Shown here one piece after another: positions 54,841 through 64,000 of a DNA stretch of 64,000 nt. A program made the translations under genes and the position numbers. The notes beneath the pieces were generated by a model that was not told where the DNA came from, did no database searches, and was given only the letters and a program-made list of their open reading frames with translations. The stretch is taken from positions 26,878,510 through 26,942,509 of the forward strand of contig OX328128.1 in the NCBI GenBank assembly GCA_946811695.1, read 5' to 3'. The stretch comes from Gonocerus acuteangulatus. Its lineage: Eukaryota; Arthropoda; Insecta; Hemiptera; Coreidae. How positions within the stretch are numbered: position 1 is the stretch's first letter; every line of letters starts with the position of its first letter.

Positions 54841-55393
54841 TTTGTTAAAATAAAAGTAAAAGCAACTTTAATATAAAAAAAAAAATCATAAATATGATCC
54901 AAAAATTAATAAATAAAATATAAAAAGATACAGAAATAAATATAAATAATTATATCTATCATTAGCGCATCTTTCAAAATTGCCATCACATTTCCCAACA
55001 TTGATCCAATTATGTGGTCGTTGCAAACTTGCCAAGCTGACAAAACAAGTATATAAAAACTTAAATAAAAATAATTTAATAAATATCACAGCTAAAAATA
55101 AACTATTTGCTAAAAATTTAATATCACTCAAAAAATTGTATTTTTAATAAAAATTTATGTTTTGAACCTTAAAACACACTTTTTTAAATATATGGTCTCA
55201 ATGTTAAAATCTGAAAACATAAAAATAAAAAATAAAAATTTTAATTCTGGTTTTAAAACACGCGCGCGCCTACTGCAACTCTTCTCTAAGCTGCCGGGCT
55301 GCAATACGAAGCTACGGGAATGATTACGCGACTCAACCTGTTCAGGATTTCGGCGACAGGTTTAGTGGATCGCCCCACGTTGGGTCACCAATA
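54841..55393 (-). other. Leader between 5' LTR and gag-like frame
   Basis: Contains ACACGCGCGCGCCTACTGCA, also at 49,985. No gene. A short minus-strand frame at 54,886 is unremarkable. Confidence 0.55.
55374..55391 (-). promoter_or_regulatory. Primer-binding site
   Basis: Directly inside the LTR on the minus strand: TTGGTGACCCAACGTGGGGC, starting with the TGG that pairs with a tRNA CCA end. The primer tRNA was not identified. Confidence 0.6.
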
Positions 55394-56585
55394 TGTGGTG
55401 ATTTTGTTGGGGGAAGAATAAGAATATTGGAAGATATTTAATAGTTAATGTAGAAAAAGAAAAGAATAAAAAAGTTATTATTGGAAAAGTTTATATTATA
55501 TTTTCATTAAATCTCAGGGTTCATTTAAATTTACCAAACTCACCACATACGGACTTATGAATAACCATTTGAATAATTAAATAAATTTAATAAATTTCCT
55601 GAAAGAAAAGCATGAGAAATATATGATTAGAATCATCTCTTACCATTTGTCATTTTGTGTTGAGACCATATTAAATACCAGGAGAAAGGTTCAGTATAAA
55701 TAAAATAGAGTTGGAAATAATTGACTTATATTGAAGAAAAGATATAATTTTAGATTTTGCATGGCTGTGATATAAAAAGAATATAAAAAGAAAATTGCGT
55801 GACTCACATATTTGTATCAATGTTGGGTTATTAAGAAATGTTTAGAACATATTTAAATTATTAACTTATATATTAAAATATAACTATTGGCCATTGTGAA
55901 ATTTTAGATAGCTTTAAGAATTTAATTAAAGATTGGCAGTGAGTGAGTTATACTCAGCTTGGTTTACGGATGATGTTCTTGAAGTGAAGAGGCAGGCTGC
56001 TTGTGGTCGTGTTGAGGAGATGGATGGTCGGCTGCTAGATTCTGGAGTTCTGTCTGCCCATCATGTCCAGTTGGTGCTCGGTGTCAGGCTGTGGTGGTGC
56101 AAAGGGTGCTCTCTCGCCCTTGGCTGGCGTTGAAGTGCGAGTGAGTGCTCTGGCCCTTCGTCGGCGCTGGAGTGAGCGTGAGTGGTGGGGGAAGGCCCTA
56201 CTTATAGAGGCGTACCCCCACCACACCAAGGGTGTCTGACTTCCAAGGACCAAGGGGGTCCTTCCCTGGATTTTCCTGTTTATACTTGGAAAACACCTCT
56301 TTCGTTATCTTCCTGGGAACTTGTATTCCTTATCGCTCCTAGCCGAGATATTTGGACTCTTCTATCTACTTAACACTGCCTTTTTGAAAAAAATAAATAC
56401 TGCCAAACTAAACACTGCCAAATGCTATCTCTTTTATTATTCTTTTATTTATTTTATTGATTGACAAATGATAATATTTGTGATGGACTTATAATATATA
56501 AGCTAGCCTTTATTTTGAATAGGAATGCTACTCTTTGCTATGCCAGAAACTCACTCTTTCTAGAGCACCCCCCTTTTATGTCATT

Positions 56586-56588
<3 letters not shown>
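55394..56588 (-). repeat. LTR, 5' copy on the minus strand
   Basis: TG...CA boundaries, 1,195 bp. The minus strand carries CTATAAG at 56,201-56,207, a likely TATA box for the element's transcript. Confidence 0.85.
56201..56207 (-). promoter_or_regulatory. Candidate TATA box in the 5' LTR
   Basis: CTATAAG on the minus strand within a GC-richer block, a typical core promoter position within an LTR. Confidence 0.45.
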
Positions 56589-56635
<47 letters not shown>

Positions 56636-56786
56636 AACAAATTTGAGCCACCGTTATTTTTTTGATCTATAGTATCTGAAACGTGAAATTTTCTAGTCGG
56701 CACTTCCGGATTGCGTCATGAGGTCAACCTAATAAGCTGGATTGCAGGATTCCTCTCTATGGATGCAGGGAGAAACTGCACTAAAA
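56589..56786 (-). mobile_element. Family A 5' end with (TA)n, host of the LTR insertion
   Basis: TA tract 56,589-56,631, then GAGCCACCGTTATTTTT, GTCGGCACTTCCGGATTGCG and GCACTAAAAT match the family A 5' end on the minus strand. Confidence 0.65.
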
Positions 56787-56834
56787 TTATATATTAAATA
56801 ACAGATTTAGATAGACTAATGGAATTAAACTTAC

Positions 56835-57038
56835 AATCCAGGTTTGCAGGTCCCACATAAAAAGGCCAGTGAAGTCTGGATCGAGGTTTGTAGCTTAGTG
56901 ACACATGTTGTATGAGCTACTGCTCCTTCACAGTCGTGACCGTGACAGAAGGACATTTCCTTGTGAATAACCTTTTTGCAGAAAGTACAAGGAACATTGC
57001 AATTTCCACGGAACAAATAAATATCTCTTGGTGGATCA
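56835..57038 (-). CDS. Gene B exon 2: PHD-like zinc finger
   Basis: A 204-bp exon with acceptor TTAATCTGTTACAG above 57,038 and donor GTAAGT below 56,835, phase 2 at both sides. In the joined protein residues 23-89 give C39-x2-C42-x10-C53-x4-C58-x5-H64-x2-C67-x15-C83-x2-C86, the C4HC3 order of PHD fingers. The half TTCVTKLQTSIQTSL is close to gene A, while the second metal pair has wider spacing (C-x4-C). Role inferred: protein or histone-tail binding in the nucleus. The intron on both sides aligns with gene A. Confidence 0.75.
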
Positions 57039-57224
57039 CTGTAACAGATTAATAAAATTAAATTTGGCAAAACTAAAATATAAATTATAGATGTGGTTAA
57101 TTTAAACATATAACCCTGGTGTTAATGACTTCTAAGGTTGACATGCCTTAAACGCATCCAAAACCAAAGCAGATAACAATTACGGAAAAATCAATAATTT
57201 AAGGTATTTTTATTTTTATAAATA

Positions 57225-57312
57225 CAGTGAAACCTCTCTATAGTGGACACCTCTGGGAAAACCAAAGTTGTCCACTATAGAGAGGTGTCCGCTATACAGA
57301 GGGGTTGGTCCA
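57225..57312 (+). mobile_element. pogo/Tigger-like terminus with hairpin
   Basis: After TA at 57,223-57,224 comes CAGTGAAACCTCTCTATAG, the typical start of pogo-like elements, with an internal inverted repeat (GTGGACACCTCTG against TAGAGAGGTGTCC). The other end was not found. Confidence 0.55.
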
Positions 57313-57962
57313 GATGGATTCGTACCGAATTTTTACAGTTAATTCATATTTTAATTAACCATTTAATAATTATCTATAACACGTTTTTTCTAAGTATATA
57401 GAAAGAAGTTCAATAAGTATAAACTTAAAAAAAGTTTTTATTCTAAAAAGTGTAATGCATAAATAAGTTCTTAGTTCTCGGACAACATTTTTGTCACAAT
57501 TTTCCGTCCATTTCTTTTTTTTTTTTTTTTGTTTCAAAGTATAATGAATTGAACTTGAATTTTATTATTAAAATGGGTCGTGTTGGGTTCTATATACAAA
57601 TTAGAGTTAGCTTAAAATATAAAACATGGCTAGCTATATGAATCTTATTACCTCAAAATAATATAAAAAGTATACTGTATAACATAAATTACCTCACATC
57701 CAAATAAACTAAACTCTTCTTGATTTGATTTATCTTCTTTGAAAATTCTTCAAAGCACCAAAACCTTAACCTTCTGGCCGGAGAATAGGTAGCAAACTGA
57801 CTATCTGTGAAAAAATTACTTACAATCTCCCGGGTGGAGATGCCTTCTTGATGTTAGATTAAGGAAATTTTTGTCAAGTTATCATTTTATATTACTAAGA
57901 AGCAATAAGATATTTCTTTGTTCATTATTTAAATTTAACCAATTTATGTTGTAAATATCTCT

Positions 57963-57965
<3 letters not shown>
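57313..57965. other. Gene B intron 1
   Basis: AT-rich, no gene recognised. May include more of the pogo-like element. Confidence 0.4.

Positions 57966-58028
<63 letters not shown>
57966..58028. repeat. (TA)n microsatellite
   Basis: About 31 TA units in intron 1 of gene B. Confidence 0.9.
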
Positions 58029-58030
<2 letters not shown>

Positions 58031-58173
58031 ACAAATCTGGGAATAGTTCGTTTATTTCACAGCTCAGGGAGGGGAAGAGGGTATACTTTACAGAAATAAC
58101 AAAATAAAATAAATGTTTTTTATAGGCTCAGTAAGTGATTTCATGGTAATAAATGTAGTTTTGTTGTACTTAC

Positions 58174-58238
58174 ACATGTAGCCAGAATCTGGCCGGAAAG
58201 TTCCCAACAGGAATAAAGAAGGGGGCAAAATCTTCCAT
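58174..58238 (-). CDS. Gene B exon 1: start and short N-terminus
   Basis: ATG at 58,238 on the minus strand opens 21 residues, MEDFAPFFIPVGNFPARFWL onward, then two bases of a split codon before donor GTAAGTACAAC, identical to gene A. Upstream sequence aligns with gene A. The N-terminus is shorter and hydrophobic compared with gene A (37 residues, acidic). Phase 2 matches exon 2. The assignment depends on comparison of the two genes, and a different first exon cannot be excluded. Confidence 0.6.
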
Positions 58239-58427
58239 TGCAAAGGACAACCACTGAATACAAGAAAAAGATCACAGAATAACAAAGACTGAGGCAAAAT
58301 ACACTATTCTCTGTGATAGGCCCTTCTGGCAACAGAATATTTCCAATAGACTATAGCTGTAGAGACTCCAGCTATAAGAAAGGACAAGTTGAATAAAAGC
58401 AATTTACTAGACTTTCAGGAAATCACG

Positions 58428-58436
58428 CTTATAAAC
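58428..58436 (-). promoter_or_regulatory. Candidate TATA box of gene B
   Basis: TTTATAAGC on the minus strand about 190 bp above the ATG, beside CTTTCAGGAAAT, which aligns with the candidate box of gene A. Confidence 0.35.
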
Positions 58437-58814
58437 GTCAAATCTTGAAGATTCAATAAAGCAGAGATTAGAAAACCGTTGTTTGCAAAGGAACCGTTTT
58501 GATGAATTGAGCTATTCGAATCTGATATGTCTTCTCTTCTGTAACCATAGCAACAATGACAGCTGAGAAGGCATATCAATCCTAGATTTCCCGAAAGAAA
58601 ATGCCGTAAGAGCAAAATGGAACCTCGCATGGTTCGGAAACCAACGCACCAAAATCACAAGAATTAAAAAGAATACAGACACTTGGACAACAGCTCAACA
58701 ACATTCCAGACGAGATCGAGTTTATCTGTATTTGTTCCAGAAATGTGTGAGGCAATAATCATCGTTTTGAAAACATACATTAAAGTAACAATAACATATT
58801 GTTTATTAACATAA

Positions 58815-59040
58815 TAGGCACGGGCATATATAGGAAATAATTTCGGGGGCGGCTGGGAGCATTTGGGGGGGGGGGCTGGGAGCATTTAGGAGGTATGGAA
58901 CACCAACAATTTAGAACTTCAAATAGTTAACCAACTAAAACGCTATTACACCCAATAAACATTATTTTTTCTAAACTAAGTGATCTTATTTAATTTATTT
59001 TTAAGGTTTTTATGACAGCCCCCCTTATGTACACCCATGG
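58815..59040. mobile_element. Mutator-like MITE, copy G4
   Basis: ACGGGCATATATAGGAAATA start, CCCCCCTTATGTACACCCATG end, poly-G inside, conserved ACTAAGTGATCTTATTTAA. The flanking 9 bases match at only 6 positions, so it is older or the ends have shifted. Confidence 0.65.
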
Positions 59041-59244
59041 TAATATGTACAAATAAAAATATATTTTTACCGTTGTCTTTCTTTTATTTTTAATAATAAC
59101 TAAAATGCATATATACTATTTAAAGTTGGATACATATGGTATTAAATTATAATCAGAGCAACATGTGCATTTGTAAATCCTCTAGTAACTTTATTATCAA
59201 TTCAGTCGTCTGCATATTGAGTGAAATTGAACTATAAGTCCATA

Positions 59245-59490
59245 AGGTGGAACTGCTGGGGGCTGATTCTAGACTTGGGGCTGCTCCGGAACACGTCCAC
59301 ACTCCTAATGTTGCACTACAATGTATCAGTGAGTCCCGAACCAGCGGGACTCAGATTCTTGTATCACCCAGACCCGCAATACACTCCTGATACACAGGGA
59401 CAAGTTGCGCGGCAGAATCGCAACAATCCAGATTCAAACGAGATTCAGCTCTACAACAATGAAGCGCAACATTGTATCCCAGAGCCTTAA
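59245..59490 (+). CDS. Candidate C-terminal exon, unassigned
   Basis: Open for about 82 codons from TCCATAAGG to TAA at 59,488-59,490, with balanced GC-richer codons unlike the surrounding AT-rich DNA. The peptide starts IRWNCWGLILDLGLL and continues with SPEPAGLRFLYHPDPQYTP, ending in a Gln/Asn-rich polar tail (NRNNPDSNEIQLYNNEAQ). A weak acceptor may lie at 59,244 (GAACTATAAG). No related repeat elsewhere in the window. Family not recognised. It could be the last exon of a gene lying mostly to the left, or an isolated pseudoexon. Confidence 0.35.
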   Translation, partial: RWNCWGLILDLGLLRNTSTLLMLHYNVSVSPEPAGLRFLYHPDPQYTPDTQGQVARQNRNNPDSNEIQLYNNEAQHCIPEP

Positions 59491-59605
59491 GATAAAACAC
59501 GAACCAATAGTTCATTCTTATAACTGATCTAGAGGGTAAAGATAAGTAATTCTTTAGTTAGCTTAATTTTTTTTCATTTATGTATTAATTAATTTGTGTT
59601 GAAAG

Positions 59606-60374
59606 CAGGGTGTCAACGATTTAAATAATGATTAATAACAGTTGATTTTTTTTTTTAAATAATTGATTTAACCTCATTGAATGCATAAAAAAACATAGAT
59701 TTAAACCAGGAGCCAAAAATAACTATTAATTTTTATTTCAACTGAGTTTCACTTTACATTTAATTTTTATAAATTGGGAAATAAAAATTTCATCGTAATT
59801 GAAATATTTTATGATTCTTTAAAACAGTTTTCTTATAATTTTTATTTCAAAAACTTAAAAATAAAAATTATTTGAATAATGTTATTCCAATTTTTTTTTA
59901 AGAAAAAGTTTTAATACAATTTTTTTATTATTTTACCTTTTAAACATTATTTCAAATAAAAGAGAATATTAGTGCCATAAGGAATAGAAAATAATGAACA
60001 AAAAACAAATATTCTAGTATATGCAATATACAATCATACAAATCAATTCAGTTTATTTAACAATAATTCCTGTAAAGTATCTGGCCTCAAGTTATTCCTG
60101 TAGTCGTTTAATATATATTTAAGTGTTGAAAAAGCCATTTCGACACTTCTTACGTTGCTGGACATTATAAGGGCCTGTCTGTAAAGATAGAGTTCAGTAT
60201 ATTTGCGATGTAGCTTATTTAGTTGCTTAGAAAGATGAGGGGGTTTGTCAAAATCTGAATCATCGTAATCTTCTTTTAATTGGAGGAATTCCATTTCATG
60301 GAGTTTCATCACATGGCATTTATATTTGTCAAGATGCCAACTGTTAATTCGGCTGAAGACAATTTTTACACAGT
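59606..60374 (-). pseudogene. hAT transposase C-terminus with 3' terminal repeat
   Basis: The minus strand is open from about 60,374 to the stop at 60,043: INSWHLDKYKCHVMKLHEME, a DDSDFDKPPH stretch, then SSNVRSVEMAFSTLKYILND and LLLNKLN. The last block is the hAT dimerisation domain (SxNxxxVExxFSxxKxI-type). About 440 bp further on, CAGGGTGTCAACG at 59,606 looks like the hAT terminal repeat. The catalytic part and other end are absent here. Confidence 0.7.
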
Positions 60375-61016
60375 TTTATTTTCAGTGAAATCAAACATAA
60401 AGATTCCAGGGAAAAGTTAGTTTTTCTATGACCCATTTTGAACTAAGGTTAACCTAGCAATGAGATTGTTTTTATTCGTACATAAATATTTAATGGAAAG
60501 ATTAAATAATTGTTTAACTTTTTTTTTTTCAGTAATTTTAAGATTTCGTCTTTATTTTTGTCCCTAGGGTGTACCCTCACTTGACCATTGTTATTTTTTC
60601 AAAATTTGTTTCTTTTATAACCCTTTCTTTGTATTTAATCCTGCATCAGTACCTTTTAAGTTTAAGATAAAAGAGATTGGCAGGTAGTGGCCGAAATGAA
60701 TGCTTTAAATTGGTGGTTCCATCAATTTAATGACTTCCAAGTCTTTGCCAGCCTTAAAATATTGTATTTCCTCAAAACAACTGTTAATAATAGAGCAGTT
60801 TATGACAGCAAAGGGTGGAAAGAATGTTTTCAACCCTTAGTTTTGATCACAGTCAAATGAGAAACCATTTAGGGGTTGAAAAGGCTGCTAAAATTGTATT
60901 TTTGTTCAAAGCTTCAAATAAATAATATTACTCTTATTGCATCTGATTAATATTTCTGTAAAGCTTCATTTCTAAAGTCGTTGTTTTAAAATTTGAAAAT
61001 TAAGTCTTTATATATA
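60375..61016. other. No gene recognised
   Basis: AT-rich sequence without conserved frame or repeat ends. Confidence 0.35.
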
Positions 61017-61104
61017 CAGGGGTCAAAGTTGCCCTATATTTTGGGACCAGAATTTCTGTACATTTAAATTCCGGTCTCGAAATGTGGGACAACTTCAACC
61101 CCTG
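61017..61104. mobile_element. Tiny inverted-repeat element
   Basis: CAGGGGTCAAAGTTGCCC at the left and GGGACAACTTCAACCCCTG at the right, with GGGACC/GGTCTC inner arms, 88 bp in all, flanked by TATA-type sequence. Likely a snapback MITE. Confidence 0.55.
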
Positions 61105-61529
61105 TGTATATGATCCATCAATTCTACTATGCCCCCAAAGTTATCCACTTGGCAGAATAGGTATTTATTTCATTACTTTCATTGTAAACAAACAAATATT
61201 TTAGTTACAGGTTTATAGAATGAACAAGTATGTATTAACTAGCTCTCTATATAGACTTGATAGGTTCATTTAAAAAGTCTGATTGTTTTACACCCTGCTT
61301 CTCACTTAACCCTTTCCGTACCCAACGAGTATGTTCTGCTGTACGGTATACTTTTCCCACTCTCGGTCACAATGCCTCGACTTTCAGCGATCTCCTCGCT
61401 GTACTTAAACTCGTCTTTTATCGTTTTGATTTTTATTTTGCTTACAGTGATTATTAATTTGTATTTATGTTGAACTAGTTTGGCGTTTAAATAATTATTC
61501 TAATTATTCTTCAACTGACCCTTTTTCTT
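61105..61529. other. No gene recognised
   Basis: AT-rich; a 66-codon frame at 61,257 shows no recognisable domain. Confidence 0.35.
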
Positions 61530-61677
61530 TATCTTCTTATTTTCGTGGTAGGCGGAAGGTCAAATAATAAAAACTTCACCCTACAGTTTCACTAGACGGG
61601 ACGTAATAAAGTTAGTGAAACTGTGAGGTGAAGTTTTTATTATTTGACCTTCCGCCTACCACAAAAATAAGAAGATA
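61530..61677. repeat. Near-perfect long hairpin, 65-bp arms, 18-base loop
   Basis: Left arm 61,530-61,594 and right arm 61,613-61,677 are complementary at about 62 of 65 positions. Arms contain CGTGGTAGGCGGAAGGTC and its complement. No target duplication was found. Confidence 0.85.
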
Positions 61678-61806
61678 ATTATTCTATGTTGAATAAATTT
61701 CTTTAAAAATTAGTAATAAAAAAGCTATATTATATACGAGTAAAAAAAGAATGTTTTTTTTTTTTCAGTTACCATTTGCCCTTTATTTTATGAATAATAA
61801 GCAAGG

Positions 61807-61880
61807 GACCCGGCGCTAATGGCCAAGTTGTAGATGCGCTGTAAAAAAAAAAAAATAAATAAAAAAAAAAATAAAAAAAA
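61807..61880 (+). mobile_element. 5S-derived SINE tail fragment
   Basis: CCCGGCGCTAATGGCC, AAGTTGTAGATGCGC and an A-rich tail match the 3' end of 45,614-45,765. The 5S part is missing (5' truncation). Confidence 0.7.
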
Positions 61881-62124
61881 AATAAGCAAGGGAATTATAT
61901 AATAAGAACTCAATAACAACGACAAATAAATTTTCTATCTTCCTTTTTGATCCGTGACATTGTACACCGGCGGAATTAAACATTTTTTTTTTAATGTATA
62001 AAATTGATTTACAAAAACAAAAGCATAATTATAAATATTTACAGTTAATTTAATGAATTATTTAATTAAATATATAATATATTAAACTTTTTAAATAAAT
62101 ATTAAATATTTTTTTTAAAAATGT

Positions 62125-62848
62125 AGGACACGCAATAAAAAATATCCAATTATAAGCAATTAAAAAATAACAAGGAATAAAAACAGACAAAAAGAACAGT
62201 TCGAATAAGCAAAATCAATTACTTTAAAGTTTTAAGCACTGTTTTCTCCGATTGACATCGCCTAATCAAAACTTTCATCAGAACCTTTTTTGTAGAGCAT
62301 TTAGTAAGCTTTCTAATGGTATTCTTCCGTTTACCAAGATTCTCAACCTTTTTCATGATATTAAGGAAAGTATACAAAGTCACCAAAACTTTTTATGTCT
62401 GTTAATAAAATATTTTATTCTAACCCTTCCTTAACTCCAAACGTAACCAAAATTTCAACATATTAGTTTTAATGAAAGTAGAACATGCGGAAAATGTTTC
62501 AACTCTATCCCATGATTCTAAGTACCCAAACCAAAATCGGTATTCAAAAAATATTTTTCAAATTTTCTCGAAAACGGTTAAAGCTATCGCCTTGAAAATG
62601 GTTTCATTCGTTTTCCTTTGCCAAGAAGCCTATAAAACGAGTACTTACAAGCATATGAACTCAAAAACGTAAGCGTTACGATTTTTTTTTGCATGAATTT
62701 CGCCCCAAACGCCATCCAGTAGGCGGATTTTGCTGGTTAACGAACTTGACCTTTCAAATTGGACGACGGATTTTTGTACCAAATTTCATCAAAATCGGAC
62801 CATTAGGGAAGCCAGAAATGAGCGAACAGACAAATATATATATATATA
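62125..62848 (-). mobile_element. Family A core, truncated at its microsatellite
   Basis: Matches 6,930-7,960 (for example AAGCAATTAAAAAATAACAA and TCAAAATCGGACCATT), running up to a short TA tract at 62,834-62,848. Both termini are missing. Confidence 0.65.
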
Positions 62849-64000
62849 TTGTTATAAAATTAAAAAAATTAAAGAAGAGATTGTTTTTTTTTTATAATAT
62901 TTTATTCTACGTATACCTCTACGTTGGGAACCAATATAATAAAAATTTTATAATAATTGATGTTAGAAACTCTTTATCTCAGGGTTAGGGTTCGATTTTC
63001 AGTAAAGTAACACAAAAACCATTGTACATAAGAAAAAACTCATAGATAAGTTAAATTCCAAATTAGACAAACAAGCATTACCTGATATAAAGCCGAATCT
63101 GGAACCAACCTCAGAGAACAGGATCCTCGTTACAAATGCAGCTTCCTTTTAACTCAACAGACTGCACTGCTTTCAAAAAGACTGACTATGATACCACTGT
63201 ACACCAAACTGTAGCTGCATCCGGAATGGAATGTTTCTTTAAAAATGCACTATAAGTGACTACTTGTAACTGTCTCTTGTAACCGACTCTCATGTGAACC
63301 TGGAGCCACCTTTTCACAGACTGCTTGTAACAGACTGACGCTTTCATGGCGGGAGCGTCATACCGGTATCCACTGCTACCTGTATCGACTGCTAGACCAA
63401 TATAACAAATAATAATTGTTTATCACAATGAACTTAACATATCAATGAGCTTTATTGGATTTTCCGAATTTTCTGTGTTAGTTTTTAATTTAGAACTTTT
63501 AATTTTTTTGATGAAAGTTATATAAGAAAAAATTTATTTGTTTTTTATTTTCCGCAAACCTTGTATTCGTCTTTTCCCGCCTTTTTTACCTTTAACGGTT
63601 ATTCGAATTTAAAACTTTTAAATATGTAATGTAAAATATCATTACATTTGCACTTCTGTCAACAAAAAAAATAATAAAAAAAAATGATTTATGCTCGGTA
63701 TTAAAATAAAAAATAGAATTTAAAATTTAAAATTTGGTTATCGAGATTAGAACTATTGGCCAGCCTGTTATTATTTCTTTAAATTTTCAATAACTTATTT
63801 CGTTACATAATTTTTATTCATTATAATTTCCCAAATCAATTTATCATTTTTCATTGTTCATTTTTAAACATTATCATTATTAAACCATCTTATTCTAAAC
63901 TAATACGATTTGTAAATTTATGATACATTTTTAAATATTATTATTATCAATTAAATCTTATACTAAACTAATTCTAAATTTAAAAATTGTCCTGGATCCA
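62849..64000. other. AT-rich, no gene recognised
   Basis: A moderately GC-richer patch (63,090-63,400) has no clear frame, splice pair or repeat. The rest is A/T-rich. Confidence 0.35.

Larger units (their letters stand above)
50719..56588 (-). mobile_element. LTR retrotransposon without pol, inserted in a TA microsatellite
   Basis: Two LTRs of about 1.2 kb (50,719-51,927 and 55,394-56,588), each TGTGGTG...ATTACA on the plus strand, so TG...CA in both directions. They are nearly identical except in the first about 100 bp at the low end. The primer-binding site beside the high LTR and the gag-like frame show that the element reads on the minus strand. The internal region (3.5 kb) has one long frame, no protease, RT, RNase H or integrase, and many poly-T runs. 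ATAT-type sequence flanks both ends, so the target duplication cannot be resolved. It lies in intron 2 of gene B. Confidence 0.8.

Noticed and set aside
58415..58885. Minus-strand frames upstream of gene B exon 1 as extra exons
   Set aside because: No matching splice sites and no counterpart frame above gene A; probably 5' UTR, promoter and MITE sequence.

Overview
The window looks like nuclear DNA of an arthropod (insect or close relative; the species cannot be fixed from sequence alone). It is strongly AT-rich, intron-bearing and crowded with transposons typical of arthropods: an I-clade LINE, Penelope-like fragments, tRNA- and 5S-derived SINEs, Helentron/INE-1-like elements with built-in TA microsatellites, and Tc1, mariner, hAT, piggyBac, Mutator-like, Helitron and Transib-like DNA elements. 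I see no prokaryotic features, CRISPR array, authentic tRNA or complete rRNA gene.

The clearest host genes are two tandem paralogues on the minus strand, each split into four exons that I located by splice sites and phase. Gene A: exon 1 36,992-37,104, exon 2 32,034-32,213, exon 3 22,218-22,262, exon 4 19,542-20,214 (about 336 aa). Gene B: exon 1 58,174-58,238, exon 2 56,835-57,038, exon 3 48,424-48,474, exon 4 45,915-46,590 (about 331 aa). All six introns are phase 2. Each predicted protein has a short variable N-terminus, a PHD-like C4HC3 zinc finger, a lysine-rich linker and about six ankyrin repeats. They arose by segmental duplication, and their introns have since filled with unrelated transposons. 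Three other possible coding exons are at 8,468-8,829 (+), 43,976-44,413 (-, with a hydrophobic tail) and 59,245-59,490 (+); I cannot name them.

Layout: 0-16 kb is a mosaic of two related Helentron-like families (A and B), a twin-primed LINE copy and a 400-bp insertion carrying a hammerhead-ribozyme-like motif. 16-19 kb holds SINEs and a gypsy relic. 19.5-37.1 kb is gene A, with a decayed I-clade LINE (22.9-28.2 kb) in intron 2, an 8-bp-TSD hAT MITE beside the exon 2 donor, and in intron 1 a Transib-like element whose ends resemble V(D)J recombination signals. 37-45 kb holds Tc1, Mutator-like MITEs, a Helitron helicase relic, SINEs and one candidate exon. 45.9-58.2 kb is gene B, with a mariner deletion derivative in intron 3 and a 5.9-kb LTR element without pol in intron 2. 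58-64 kb holds a Mutator-like MITE, a candidate exon, a hAT transposase relic and a near-perfect long hairpin.

Boundaries of transposons were read by eye from terminal repeats and target-site duplications. Splice models have no transcript support here.
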